A stretch of DNA of 64,000 nucleotides, taken from assembly GCA_963693365.1 (NCBI GenBank), contig CAVNZM010000005.1, positions 4,774,001 to 4,838,000 of the forward strand. Reading direction: 5' to 3'. Made by a program: the position numbers and the translations under genes. This stretch comes from Amoebidium appalachense (taxonomy: Eukaryota > Ichthyosporea). Shown in pieces: positions 28,266-40,649 of the stretch (position 1 is its first letter; each line of letters starts with the position of its first letter). The notes below the pieces were generated by a model. The model was not told the origin of the DNA. It saw only the letters and a program-made list of their open reading frames with translations, and did not search any database.

Positions 28266-31200
28266 ATATTTCTGTGTCGGTGATAGAGACTAGTGTGGAA
28301 AGTAGTGAAGTGGAAATTTCTGTGTTACAGGAAGTGTTTGCATCTTTAATTCAGCCAGAAGCACGGTTATATGTTCCTGTGGTATTGGGTGATGTTCAAA
28401 TTCATGATGCTCTTTTAGATGGTGGTGCAAACATTAATTGTGTGCATGAAAAAGTTATTTGTAATTTAATGAAGATGGGTGCACGTGTTACAATGTTTTC
28501 AAATAACTTAGTGAGTGGTGTGAAGACTGCTAATCCTGATGCATCGTTGAATGTGGTGGGCCGGGTCACTCTCCCATGTACCATTGGTTCCCACACATTA
28601 TTTGTCACGTTTGCTGTTTGTGCAAACATGGGTCAGAGTATGATTTTAGGCCGTCCATTTTCAAAGGCACATGTTAAATTGTTAGATGAAGAATCTAATA
28701 AGTTGCATTTGAAGAAGGGTGGTAGTGTACGTTTGCACACGGGTACGGAGGGGTATCAAAGTACTGCACACACTGTCAGCGAAATTTGTGTACCTCCCCA
28801 CAGTCGTGCATTCGTCCGGGTGAACTTAGACAAATTTGCTGTCGTGGCAGATATAGGTGTCTTTGTTCCGGCAGCTAGGTTACTTCCATTTGTGAGTCCT
28901 TCATATAGTAAAGTGGCGGCTGATAAAACAATCATGATCGAAGTAGAAAATCGAAATTTTGATTCAGAATTAGTAATACCTGCTGGCACGCGATTGGGAT
29001 ATATCGAAGGGCAGCTGCCTTTCGATACAGTTGTTGCAGAAATAGTTATCCCCACCCCCGAGCTACCTTCAGATAAACTTAGTAATCCGGAAGCATGTGG
29101 CCAGCCCGAGACATCAACACCAACAGGAAGTCGCTCGCCTACGGTTGATGGTGTTTCAGTGTCTGCGGTTACCACGGTGTCTGGTCATCAGTCCGATGCA
29201 GTAGGTGTCAATCCCTCATCCACAGAAAAGGGCCCTTCTAGTGATGATATTGGTAAAGCAGACGGAGTGTGTGCAGGTGAAGGTGCAAGTAGTAACTGTA
29301 ACAAGGAGGGTGATTCCGGTGAAGTGAGTCTCCCCTGGGGTATGGTAGATCCAGGTTGGACGGATCAGCAACGTGCCTTAATTCTTCCCATGTTAAATCG
29401 AGTCAAAAATGTATTTCTTAGGCATCCAAAAGATCACGGTTTTGTGAAGGGATATACAGTGGCAATTGATACAGGTGATGCCAGTCCTGTGGTGATGCCT
29501 CAGTATCGAATGGAGCAATCGAAATTAGAGTCAGGTAGGCAAATGATTAGTGAATTTCGAGAAATGCAGATTTTAGAGCCTAGTAAAAGTCAGTGGCGGT
29601 CACCGGTACTTTTAATTAAAAAACCAGACGGGTCCTACAGGATGTGCACAGACCTACGCGGCCTTAACTCTGTCACTAAAAAGGATCTCTTTCCCCTTCC
29701 CCGTATTGATGAATTACTTGATAGTTTTCATGGCTATAAGTGGTTCTGTGTCCTCGATTTGAAAAATGCATTTTTTCAGTGTCGGCTTAGGGAAGAGGAT
29801 AAGGAGAAGACTGCTTTTGCATTCGATGGTGAGTTGTGGCAGTTTACTGTGATGCCCCAAGGTCTTGTGCATGCACCTGCAAATTTGTGTCGTATTATGC
29901 GCGATATCTTGCGTCCGTGTTTATCGTATACGGCGTGTTATATGGATGACGCATGTGTCAAAGGGAGAACGTTTGAAGAATTAGTTTCTAATTGTGAAAA
30001 AGTGTTCTCTGTGTTGGAAGCTGCTGGTATGAAAGTGAGTGGTAAAAAGACCATAGTGGGGGTGCAAGATGTTAAATTCCTGGGTCATAGGATCACGAAG
30101 GATGGTGTTATTCCTGATCCTAGTAAAATCAAGGCTATTACAGAATGGCCTCACCCTAAAACGGTCACTCAGCTCAGGCAGTTTCTAGGACTAACCAATT
30201 ACCTCCGTCGTTTTATACGGAGGTATGCCGAAATTGCTCACCCTCTTACTAAGCAGACAGGTGGTGACAGAAAAGCCCCCGTGTTGTGGGACTCTGAAGC
30301 TTTAGAAGCTTTTGAACGGTTAAAAGAAGTATTGGTAAGTGATAATGTTCTCGTTCACCCCGATTTCTCCCCCACACAAGGTATTTTCCGAGTTCGGGTA
30401 GATGCCAGTTTAGTCAGTGAGGGTGGCATACTGTATCAAGAACAGGATAAAGTAGATAGAGTAGTTGCATATGGCAGTCGAGTATTTTCCCCCACGGAAC
30501 GACGTTACAGTAATCCAGAACGGGAAAGTCATGCTATCTATCATTTCATTACCAAAGAGTGGAGACATATTTTGGTAGGTAGGACGTTTGAGGTGTATTC
30601 TGATCACAAACCTACTTTAGCCATGAAAGGTCTTACTAAGCTAACCAACGAACGCATGCAACGGTGGGCTGCAGAGTTAGCTTCGTTTGATTACAAGGCT
30701 TTTTATGCAAAAGGTGAAAGTATGAAAGATTGTGATGCACTCAGTAGAAATGCATACATCGAGTATGATAAATTCACCCAAACACACCCTTTTGATGGAG
30801 TAAATGTTGAAGTAGATTCAATCAACGTGTCAAATCAGCATGTGTGGGCTGCTGAAGTAGACATCTCCTCTCTTAAGGATAGTATGGTGAAGGTAGGGGC
30901 CCCGGTACACGGTGGGACCCCGAATTCGTTCACCTCTCCTTCCCAGTTTTCTACACCTGTTTTTCAGGAACAGGTGGTGTCGTCACATTTGCACGACGTG
31001 ATATGTCAAGTGGAGCAACGTCCAGGGGATATGGTTTTTTCGGTGGATAAACCCACCAAAGGCCAACGTCGTCGGACATGGGAAAATCGTACAAAAAGGT
31101 GTGCTCTCCAATGTGTGTTGCAAGATGGTGTTCTTTATCATTTAAGTGGGCCACAAGGTCAACGTTTGTGGGTTCCCCCTCGTTTGGTTGATATGGTGCT

Positions 31201-32706
31201 TGAACACATGCATGATGCTCCGTGGGCGGGTCATTTAGGTGTGTCCCGTACATATCAACGTGTGCAAGTGAATTATTATTGGCCTGGCATGAGTAAGGAT
31301 GTGGAGAGAAAGGTGTTGGGATGTCATGCATGTGCATTTCACAATCAATCCACACACATGCGAAGTCGGGTCCCCCAGTATCATGGTACTTTTATTAAGG
31401 CTTTTGAACGGGTAGCTATGGATGTGATGGGGCCTTTCCCCGAAACAGTGCAGGGTAATCATTATATTGTTACTCTCACTGATTTAGCTACACGTTGGAC
31501 TGAAACTGTCCCTATTCGTTCAAGTGATGCAGTGACGTTGGCACGTGTGTTTTTGCATCATGTTTGTCTTCGTTTTGGCCCCCCCGTTCTGTGTTAAGTG
31601 ATAGGGGTAGCTCATTTTTGTCTGAAATAATGAGTGAGGTGTGTAAACTGTTGGGTGTGTCATTGTTGCATACGTCTGCTTACCACCCTCAAGCTAATGG
31701 CGTTGCTGAACGTGCACATGCAGTGTTTCAATCGTGTTTAGCAAAATATGTGGATATGGAGCACGCTGACTGGGATAGTGTACTTCCTTTTGTGGTGCAT
31801 GCTTATCGTACCAAACCTAATGCTATCACTGGTTTTTCTCCGTATTTTCTTGTGCATGGTCAGGAGTGTACCGAGTTCTTAGATGTGAGTATGCTTCCTG
31901 CCTTCTCTGGTCCTCTCCGTATGGAAGAGTGGACTAAGTATAGGGAGGAGGTGTTGGCTCGAGTTTTGCATGCCCGTGAAGTGGCACGGCAACGTACAGA
32001 GCAAGCACATGAATCTCTTACTAACAGCACTAACACTAACATTCCTCTCCGTACTTTTAAAGTGGGCAGTAAGGTGTTGGTTAGGAATTTCACCCGTGCT
32101 AAGGGTGGCCCCGTGAAGAAATGGAGACCACGGTTCTTGGGTCCATATATAGTGTTAGCCCGGATAGGTAGTACTGAATACAAACTCCGGCATACGGTGA
32201 ATGAGGACGATATTCGCCAGTATAACGTCGACGACATTAAGGCTTACCACGAATTTGCCTTCCGTGCTCTTTCGACGTTTTCTCAGTGTCCTAACACCCA
32301 GCATAACGGTATTCCAGAGTTAGGTGGCATGGACACCACGGTAGAGAAAATTTTGGATAAGAAAGTAGTTACAGTCAACGGCCATGCAACCACTTATTAT
32401 CGAGTCAAATTTGCAGGCTACGACACGGCTTTCAATCAGTGGCGTCCAGAGTCTTTATTATGGTGCCTAGAGTTAATCCAAGCATACGAACGTCGGGTAG
32501 TTAGACAACCTTCTCATCCTAAGGTTGTTGTTCCTAGAAATCCAAAAACACCACGGGTAGACAAACAGGTCGACGTCACTCAGTCGGTGAGTGTTAACTC
32601 GACACCAAATGCTACAGATGCACGCACGGCTCGTCTTTTACGACGACGGCAGTTGCGCGATGTTCTGTTCCCACGGCGGGAAAAGAAACTTGAATCGATG
32701 TGTTAA
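28266..32706 (+). pseudogene. Inner element Pol: protease, RT, RNase H, integrase, chromodomain
   Basis: The frame is open from 28118 to 31597, but its first part is the C-tract. The protease shows LLDGGANINCV (28409), with Gly where Ser/Thr is usual. RT: LIKKPDGSYRMCTDLRGLN, FCVLDLKNAFFQ, CYMDDA (29938). RNase H: VRVDASLVSEGG, then PERESHAIYH and YSDHKPT. Integrase: a H-x3-H / C-x2-C zinc region (LEHMHDAPWAGHLG, GCHACAF), first Asp in VAMDVMGPF. In a seven-C run near 31578 the frame shifts by one base; the second frame carries LSDRGSSF and NGVAERAHA (second Asp and Glu). A chromodomain follows (VEKILDKKVVTVNG, YYRVKFAGYD, NQWRPE; 32339-32490). End at 32706. One missing C would restore continuity, so this may be a functional gene with a base-call error. 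Confidence 0.85.
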
Positions 32707-32755
32707 ACTTTGTCTCTTCTTCGTCGGAGCTCAGATTTCCTGCTGAGGGGGGGAT

Positions 32756-33535
32756 TGTTATGTCTCCGCGGCGAGCATTCGTGTCAATCGATCGATTCAG
32801 ATCTATTCAGATCTATTTGCTTTATTTACAATTCGTCGGTGCCGGCTCATCCAGTCAGATGTCGGCGTTAGCTGATGAATGAGCCAATCATATTTAATGT
32901 TATATCTGCTTTTCCAATCGGATGATCAAATACAATTACATATGTTCGGTTACTTGGAAACGAACTACAGTGAGACTCGCGTGAGTGGACACTTATGGCC
33001 TCTTCTGTGTTGATTGGAACACGTAAATGCTGCGGCCATAGAGAACGAATAACTAACAAGCAGGTTGTGAGTGATTGGGGAGTCTCATATTCGACCAGTC
33101 ATGTTGAGGGCATCCCGGTAAAGTCCAGCTGCAATGAGTGGTCGTTGTAAACCTGCAGTTACACATGTGAGAGAGACAGCACTCCGAAAGGTAACTGGTA
33201 ACCAAAGTCACAAACAGGAAAAGTACTGGTACCTGTTTATTTGGAGTATATTTCGGGGCTGTGTAAGTCATAAGTCATGCAGCAGTAAAGATTATATATG
33301 AGTGTTAGAACCGGCAAGAGACCAAGTAGTCACACACAGTAATTACTAGCCCTGTACTAATCTGTAATATGATTGGTCGGCTAGGGAGTTGTGTAATTGG
33401 TCAAGTAATCTTGTCCGGGTCGACCATCCGTATATAAACGCACGCATCGATCCTCTGAAATCCAGTTCAGAGTGAACCCCGTTTACACTCATACACATAC
33501 ATTTTACACTGAAGTGTCCGTGAGGATACTTTACA
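32756..33535 (+). repeat. 3' LTR of inner element
   Basis: 780 bp; three bases longer than the 5' LTR near 32890 and otherwise almost identical. Confidence 0.95.
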
Positions 33536-33540
33536 ACTAG

Positions 33541-34297
33541 TTAGGAGGGTTAACACATCCTTAACCAGCTGCGCAGAAATATTCGACCCATTATCCGACA
33601 GCACAAACTCGGGTGGTCCGTGTCGCGCGAAAACATAGTCGTGGAAAGCATTAGCGATATCCTCTGCGGTGGGTGGATGATCGAACAGCACCAACTCAGC
33701 CCACCGTGTGAACATGTCTATGAACACAAGGATATACTGCTTACCGCTCTTCGCTGGTGGCAAGACGGTCACATCCATGGCCACATACTGAAAGGGGTAC
33801 TGCGGTGCGAAACCGCGCTGCACGGGCAAGCGGCCCTGCAAGCGTGGCGTTTTGCGCCGCTGGCACCTATCGCACGAATTCACATACCGCACGACCTGAT
33901 GCCACATCCCCGGCCACCAAAACGAAGACCAAATGCGATGAAACGTGCGCTGGGCATCAAGATGCCCGGCTGTGGGGGCATCGTGGCAAGCCGCAAGAAT
34001 CTGTGCCCTTAAAGACTCGGGGACCCAGACCTGTGGCAGCAGCGTAGGGCGACGAGTCGCACGCTGCTCCGGTGTCCACACATACACCACCCCCTTATAA
34101 ACCGTGCATCTGCTTGCCTCTAAAGGAACACTTCCATCCACCTGTGCCGGCGCGGTGGGGTTGCTGAGGTAATCACGAATACTGCACAAAAACGGATCTG
34201 CATTTTGCGCCGCCTTAATTTCCTCCACAGTAGGCGGCATACCCGGCAACTGTGGGATAGTAAGCGCGCGTAACTCGCGGGAAGTATTCACCTTCAA
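33541..34297 (-). pseudogene. Outer element integrase, N-terminal and first core part
   Basis: Begins MKVNTSRELRALTIPQ and holds the integrase zinc domain (CHDAPTAGHLDAQRTFHRI...CDRCQRRK). The DDE core gives the first Asp in VAMDVTVLPP and the second in FVLSDNGSN. The frame then runs into the inner LTR at 33535 and is cut before the catalytic Glu, which survives at about 25640. Integrase would join element ends to target DNA; this copy cannot encode one continuous enzyme. Confidence 0.9.
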
Positions 34298-35424
34298 CCC
34301 ATGGGTATGATCACGTGCAGCATCAGAGATATGCTCAGCCAGAGGGGGGTGGGGGTGGGGTCTGCAGTGGCATGCGCACCCTCCCCTGGTCCACCCTTAA
34401 CCCCTGACGTGCGCTTGCGCTTCTGCGTGCGCGCCGCTGACGCGGGTTTGTGGGTGGGTGCATCAGCACCACCGTCCGTACGTGCCCGCCCACGCGTCAC
34501 CACGAGCGCAGGAAACACAACGGTGTCTGGCACAAAATCACTGTGGTCATCTCTGTGCACACACCCAATCAGCGAAGGAAAAGTCAGATCCGGATCATCT
34601 TCGCTGGGCACCAAATTCGCGCTGGAAGGCCGTGAAATGCCGTCTGCATTGCTGTGGTCCTTCCCGGCACGATGGTGGATGTCATAGGTGTATGCAGACA
34701 GGGCCATCTGCCAGCCAGCAACAATGGGCTCGGGGGCATCCCCATTACCATATATGGAAGTCGGCGAAGAATGGTCTGTGCGCAGAATAAATGGCTTCCC
34801 GTAGGTATACTGATGAAAGGCTTTGCACACAGCCCAATAGATGCCCAAACCCTCTCTCTTGGTGGCGGAATAATTGCGCTCGCTCTTACTGAGCGTGCGG
34901 GAGGCATAAGCAACGGGGTGCTCCTGCCCGTCATCTCCCACCTGCGACAGCACCGCACCAAGCGCCACATTGCTAGCATCGGAGTCCACAATGAAAGGCT
35001 TGTCGAAGTTTGGATGAGCCAACACGGGGGCATGTGTGAGAGCATGCTTTAGGGCATCAAATGCACGTTGCTGCTCCTCACCCCACACAAAACAGGCATT
35101 TTTGCGCGTATTCGCACGTGTGCGCGAATTATTCGCTGGAATATTCGCATGAATATTCTCGCCCGGTGCGCTCACCACAACCTCTGATTCGGCTTGCCCA
35201 ATAACCTCTGTGCTTTCATCTGCTGCAGCAGTACGGGCTTGCCTAGCCTTCTCCTTGGCCGTGCCATTCCGCTTCCGTCGCGCACTAGATGTGGGGGGCT
35301 CATTCCCGTGAATCTTTTTGCGCAACTGCTTATCCTGTGGGCTATCACCCAACATGCGCGTTAGCGGCTCGGCCAGGTCACTCATATTCGGAACAAACCT
35401 TCTGTAATACGAAAACAGACCCAA
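34294..35424 (-). pseudogene. Outer element RT connection and RNase H
   Basis: Starts LFSYYRRFVPNMSDLAEPLT, the RT thumb/connection segment. About 80 polar residues follow (basic RRKRNGTAKEKARQAR, then acidic and Asn-rich) before FVWGEEQQRAFDALKHAL, where related elements have a short link. RNase H: FIVDSDASNVALGAVLSQ, SKSERNYSATKREGLGIYWA, RTDHSSPTS, HHRAGKDHSNADGISR. The last about 90 residues are a charged, Pro/Thr-rich tether to the integrase. Joined to 35624 by a stretch with at least two frame changes. Confidence 0.85.
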
Positions 35425-35623
35425 ATCACTCCTAATGATTCGGACACAGAAGTGGGTGCCTGCTTATCGCGTATCACAGCGATTTTCCCGTCATCAACCT
35501 TAATACCATCTCTGCCCACACGATGGCCTAAATACGCCACCTCTGTCCGGAAAAAGTGGCACTTGGACCCCTTTAGCTTTAGACCAGCCGCGGACAGCCG
35601 CCTGAAAACTTCTTCTAAGAGGG

Positions 35624-38167
35624 TTAAGTGACTTTCAAATCCGGGGTGAACAGAAGAAGGTCATCGATATACACAAGCAAATGAACCCACAGCATGCCCG
35701 CGAATACGGTATTCATGGCGCGGCTGAATACAGACGGCATATTCGTAACCCCAAAGGGTGCGCGACAAAACTGATAGTGACCCCACGGCGTAGTAAAGGC
35801 TAACTTAGGCCGTGTTTCTGGATCCACCTCAATTTGGTGATAGCCGCCATAGAGGTCAAACACACTGAACCAGCGCGCCCCACGCAACACATCGAGAGAA
35901 GTGTCTATGCGGGGTAGGGGGTAGCCATCCCTCACAGTGCATGAATTTATTTTCCGAAAATCCAGGCACACTCTTACGCTCCCATCCTTTTTACGCACTA
36001 AGACCATGGGTGCAGAGTAGGGAGAGGTGGACGGCTCAATGACCCCCCCAGCCAACCATACTTGAAGTTGCTTCCACACTTGATCCCGGATATGGTGTGG
36101 AATTTTGTATGGAGGCCGATACTGTGGTTCATTTGTGGTTAACTCTATCTTCAGCGTTGCCACATTGGACTTGCCATAGTCATGCTCGTGTGCAGAAAAC
36201 ACGTGCTTCCATCTGCTATGCAACCTCCGAATGCGCTTAGCGAATCTCTTGCTCTCCGCAGGTGTCAGATCAGGAAGGGGGATAGTCTCTGGGTCCTCCA
36301 CGCCCGGTGGTAATTCATCCTCGGTGCCCCCTGAGTCGGCATCAGATGCAGAGGCTGTGGGCACGTGGCTCACCCCTGCTGCAATCTGATTGGCTCCTGG
36401 TGCGCCCGGCTGACTACCACCAGACTGACCTCGTGCATGGCGGGCCCCTGCACACTGCACATCAGTCTCTTCCCCTGGGCCAGATGCTTCAGTATCCCCG
36501 GCAGATACTCCCTCACACTGCCCCTGAGTGTCCTCCCTTATATGCCACGGCCCAACTCCTCCCTCAGAGGATGAAGCGGCCGGCCCGAAGGTACCCTCAG
36601 CCAATGAGAACTCGAGATTCCGATCGGAATGCACATGTTCGTTTTGAGGAGAGGAAACCTGCCCCTGCCCGGTACCTGCAACATTACTAGTGCTGGTAGG
36701 GGCTGGAGCACCAGGCGCCTGCGACCCTGGGTGCCTGGCCCTAGCTGCAAAAGCAAGTCGGCCTCTGGCCTTCTTCTTTGACAGCCACGGCTGCACAGTC
36801 TCCGTGCGCGCGCGCCCCTGCCTGTACACACGTGCAGGCACACTAGCGTGTACGCGGCCACCCTCACCAATAATAATGTTGTCCCCAGTAGCCCCAGTGG
36901 TCCCTGATCCCCCCACTGTGGCTCCACCCGTCGGAGGTTTGTCTGCAGCCGCCGGCGCAGCAGCAGCAAACACTTGTCCACCAACAGAGCCTGACGGTGA
37001 GTCTGACCCAACGGCCTCCACACCAGTCTTCTCTGCAGCTGGGGACCCGGACACATCGACCAACACAGTGAGCGTATCACCCTCAACCAATGGCTCTAGT
37101 GCTGCCACCTGGGTACCAGGCTTCAAATACACATGCTTTTCAGTCAGATTTGTTAACAGCACCTTGCAGCCGAGGCTGCCATTTACAGACAAGAGTGATT
37201 GCACACTATGGGCAGGGTGGAAGGGAATATCGGTGTTAGAGGTGGGTCTGGGTACGACAACACCCGTCACACCAGCCTCCAAACCTTCCCCCCCATCCTT
37301 CATCGAGCACAAAGCCACATTCGACCTGAAAGGAGGGAGATGCACGCCGGCGGTGGTGATAAGTGTTGCCACCTCACCACCCCGCACCCCCGCCCCAAGC
37401 CACCAAACAGGCATATAGCACTCTGCCTGGCCGTGGGCAGGCCTGAGCAACAAGTGCTTATACAACAGGTCAATCTGTGCATCGAAACCCAACAAGAAAT
37501 CCATGCCTAGCAAGGCTGCATAGGGGAGGCCACGCAAAATATGAAAGTTTTGCACATGGCTCCATTCTGTGTTGGGCACCTGCAGGTGCAAACCCACACG
37601 GCCTGCACATGGCAAGGTGTCCCCGCTAGCACCAACAGCACTAAAGTTGTGAACCGGCGAAATGCGCTTCCGCGTAGCAAATGGTAATTTCAGCGCAAAA
37701 TCATATTGCAAGCATGAATGGCTAGCACCGGTATCCACAACCACCGTAACTAGGTGCCCATGCAACCTCACAGTGGCAAGCAAACAAGAGGTAGAGCCCT
37801 TAGCAGACACTTTGCACACAGATGGTTCTTTGGGGGTGGGATGCACGCGCCCCGCCAGCCCCGCCAACCCCTCTGCCCGTGCCTGCTTCAAATCCGCAAA
37901 ATCCTGAACCGACATAACACCCTCCTTCCCGGGTGCACCCTCCCCCTCCCCAACACCTGTGGGGGTGGTTGCACCTAGGGTGGACGGGATCACAATATGG
38001 GTGGGGGCAAAAGACACAGTTTTTCGACTGATTGCTTTATTTCCCTTGCAATTTCCCGCCAGGGGAGAAGGGTCGTGCACAAAATTCTCGTTAACCACTT
38101 CACTACTTTGTACACTATCCTCTCCGATGTGCAAAAATGCGCTACGCACATCAACTACCCCCGGCAC
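35624..38167 (-). pseudogene. Outer element protease and reverse transcriptase
   Basis: 847 codons open. Aspartic protease motif VVVDTGASHSCLQ near 37740, followed by a long low-complexity Gly/Ala/Pro linker. RT: MVLVRKKDGSVRVCLDFRKI, SVFDLYGGYHQIEVD, FCRAPFGVTNMPSVF, LLVYIDDLLLF. It ends at TPDLKVT-stop. In another frame the text continues FESHLTLLEEVFRRL...AYLGHRVGRDG, so a one-base change has broken RT just after YIDD. No ATG near 38167, so Pol is probably made as a fusion from gag by frameshifting. Confidence 0.88.
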
Positions 38168-38175
38168 CGCGCCTT

Positions 38176-39147
38176 TTACCCCCGCGAGTTCCTATTTGCG
38201 GTGTGAATGCTTCTTCTTGTCTGGGTCACGGCCCTGCTGATGCTTGCCGTTACACCCTTGGGCTCTCCCTTGCACAACCGGGAATCGGAATAGTGGCCTA
38301 CTTTCTTGCAAACGTTGCAGCGGCGATTAGCAGCAGGGCATTCCGCATCACCTTTGCGATGTCCCGGCTTCCCGCAGCCGTAGCAAACGACACTGCTGCC
38401 CGATGCACCGTATCTGGGCTTCTGTGGGGGAGTTTTCCACGGATTTTTAGTCAAACCGGACCCCACCAGAGCAATAAACGACGGCACATCCAAGCCCAAT
38501 GCTGCTGCCTGCTCCTGCACAGCCACCATAGCCGACTGCTGCACATTAAACACACCGGCTGTACCCTTTGTGTGTTTCTGTGTGCTTTTGCGGTCGCGCT
38601 CTTTTTCCGATAAGTGAACGAGTGCATCCTGGATAGTTAGGCACTTTTTCGCACGCCTCTGCTTCACCGCCCATTTTTGGTAATCACTAAATGCGGCAGC
38701 GTTCAACTTGTGCGAAAAATCAATCAAACGCGCTCCATCCGTGCCATGTGGATACACTCGCGCCCACAAGCTAGCGTGCTGTGTATAGAATTCCGAAACC
38801 TCCATGTTTCCCTGCTTCAACTCGTCCAGCTTGCCCTGCCATTTTTCCAAAACGTGCTCACCATGGAACTCCTTAACCACTTCTTGCGCAAAAGCTTCGA
38901 ACGTGGCATTAGGGTGCGTGCGGCAAAATTTGGAAAACCAATTGCGTGCGGGGCTTGCAGGAGGAAAGCACGAGACAACTAAAGGCACAGCATCATGCAC
39001 AGGCACACCAGCCACCCTGAAAAACAAGCTTGCAAGCTCAGAGAGCCACTCAACAACCGTGCGTGTATCACTCATATCACCCTTAAACTGGGGCACCTTA
39101 TCTGCAGTGATCAGAGGCGCATAGTGGCGAGAGGGGTGCACAACCAA
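38176..39147 (-). pseudogene. Outer element Gag, main part
   Basis: Retrotransposon capsid core (TVVEWLSELASLFFRVAG, ARNWFSKF, FAQEVVKEFHGE, ELKQGNMEVSEFYTQ, a typical retrotrans_gag pattern). Two nucleocapsid knuckles follow, CYGCGKPGHRKGDAEC and CNVCKKVGHYSDSRLC. Both have six residues, not the usual four, between His and the last Cys. No ATG at its 5' end; it joins the frame at 39565-39153 if one 7-bp repeat unit at 39148-39167 is removed. Confidence 0.88.
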
Positions 39148-39152
39148 CGGTT

Positions 39153-39565
39153 TACGGTTTACGGTTCACAGGTGACTGGGGTTCGTAATCTGAGTCACCA
39201 CCCTCGTCACTCTCAGACCCCGAGCTCTCACTAGACCCATTCTGCTCCCACTCAGAATCATCAGACTCAGGCTCAACATGGAAAGCAGCAACATTAATAG
39301 GCCTAGTGCCCCGAAGTGTCCTGCGCCCACGCAACTGAGTAGCAGGCATAACACGACGGCCAGGTGTGTGTATGCCACGTGTCTCTGTATCGTCACCCAG
39401 CCCAGACATGGGCGGAGCCATACACACACGGGAATCATCAGCACACTCACCAGAATCATAAGGGGAACTCTCCCGACCGCCCTCAGGCGTGGCCGAACGC
39501 CGGCCAGGCTCACGGCTGCGACTGCGGGAACGGCGCCCGCCTCTCTCAGCCCCAGTGCCAGCCAT
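39153..39565 (-). pseudogene. Outer element Gag, N-terminal part
   Basis: ATG at 39565. Encodes an Arg/Ser-rich start (GGRRSRSRSREPGRRS) and an acidic Ser-rich tract (ESDDSEWEQNGSSESSGSESDEGG). It stops in the tandem repeat AACCGTA AACCGTA AACCGTT (39148-39167, minus strand). Deleting one 7-bp unit would put it in frame with the capsid part, so duplication of the unit likely disabled gag. Confidence 0.8.
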
Positions 39566-40009
39566 CTCAGCTGCACGTTCTTGCCACCACAGTGGCTCAC
39601 ACCAACGTGTCAAAAGGGTTCCCTACTGGTCGTGCCCACGGCCCCAACACAGCAGCCTACCCTCCCAGTGGTCACTGTCACACAGTACCACCGGTTGCAC
39701 TTGCAAAGCACAGTGCAAGCAGCTCCAGCTACGCTGGCAGCCACCCACGTTCACGGTGAAAGTCGGAACTTCGCGGTAGCACGCCGGATACCAAGTTGAT
39801 GGCGCAAACACCCAAATGTGGCCAACAAATTTTAGGTATCCAATCACAGGAACACAGCGCGAATCCCAACCAATCACAAAGTTGTAACTAGGAGAAATTT
39901 CCGGACTGTTTACCGTAAAGAATGTGCAAAATCGCTTGATTGTGATCACCCGAAAGTCTAAAAACGCTAATGCCAACGCTCTAGACCTTCGACTGCCTGC
40001 GGTCGCCAG

Positions 40010-40649
40010 TGAAAACCAGGGTGTGTATACACTAATACTATGCCCTAGTTAACATATGCAGGCTAGGAGAAGCACGTAAGTATAGAGGCAAGAAAGCGGG
40101 TGCTACAGCTAGTCTGACACCGCACGACTAGTGTAACGTTTACTCGGACACACAGCCCCGCCCAAGTGACCCAAGTCTGGAATGTACCAGCCTTTTATAG
40201 TCCCTTGGTTTCCGCCGGTCCGGAGAGCACTGCTCGCATACTTTTGTAAGGCGACAGCCAATAGGCATGTGGCCCTACTTAAAATAAAGTACATGACATA
40301 TACATGAGTACATGAGCTTCTCCTGGGTGATCATAATCTAGCTTCAAGTTATACTACAGTGCTACATGTGTATGTCTAGTGCCCAATAAAGTGTCTACGG
40401 CACACAGTGTGTGCCGTACACCTAAGATACATGCTGGCAAAGTGTTCACGTTCTTTGCATCGCTCCTAACTGCATACTTAATGTGCAGAGTAACTGCCCT
40501 AATAAGGAATACAGCTAAAAGTGATGCAGCCGATTGGTAGCTGCTTCCGAGGCTCTATTCCAGCCTCTGGCGAGAAGACACAAAGGCACGTAGACTGGTT
40601 GTGGGGGAACAGCACGGTGTGCACGTGAATGTACACAACCATGTCTACA
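40010..40649 (-). repeat. 5' LTR of outer element
   Basis: 640 bp; carries the same 23-bp inverted repeat (40396-40418). The right copy of the target duplication, CTAC, is at 40650-40653. Confidence 0.95.

Larger units (their letters stand above)
25692..33535 (+). mobile_element. Inner Ty3/gypsy chromovirus, nested in outer integrase
   Basis: LTRs 25692-26468 (777 bp) and 32756-33535 (780 bp) both run TGTTATGTCTCC to ATACTTTACA. They differ by a 3-bp indel and about two substitutions. Target duplication ACTAG lies at 25687-25691 and 33536-33540. A polypurine tract (GAGGGGGGGA) lies just before the 3' LTR. gag is intact; pol has all domains, with a single frame break in the integrase and a chromodomain at the C-terminus. 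No TGG-type primer-binding site follows the 5' LTR, so priming is unassigned. It inserted between the second Asp and the Glu of the outer integrase, in opposite orientation. Confidence 0.95.
24067..40649 (-). mobile_element. Outer Ty3/gypsy chromovirus (host of the inner element)
   Basis: LTRs of 640 bp at 24067-24706 and 40010-40649 differ at one base I can see. On the minus strand the LTR runs TGTAGACATGG to GGTTTTCA. A purine tract (AGGGAGGGGGGG) adjoins the 3' LTR at 24707. A likely primer-binding site starting TGGCGACCGCAGG lies one base inside the 5' LTR, left of 40009. Order on the minus strand: gag, protease, RT, RNase H, integrase, chromodomain, as in chromoviruses. The coding region is broken by a 7-bp duplication, at least two pol frameshifts, one stop and insertion of the inner element. 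It inserted into an exon of the EGF/Apple-like gene. Confidence 0.92.
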
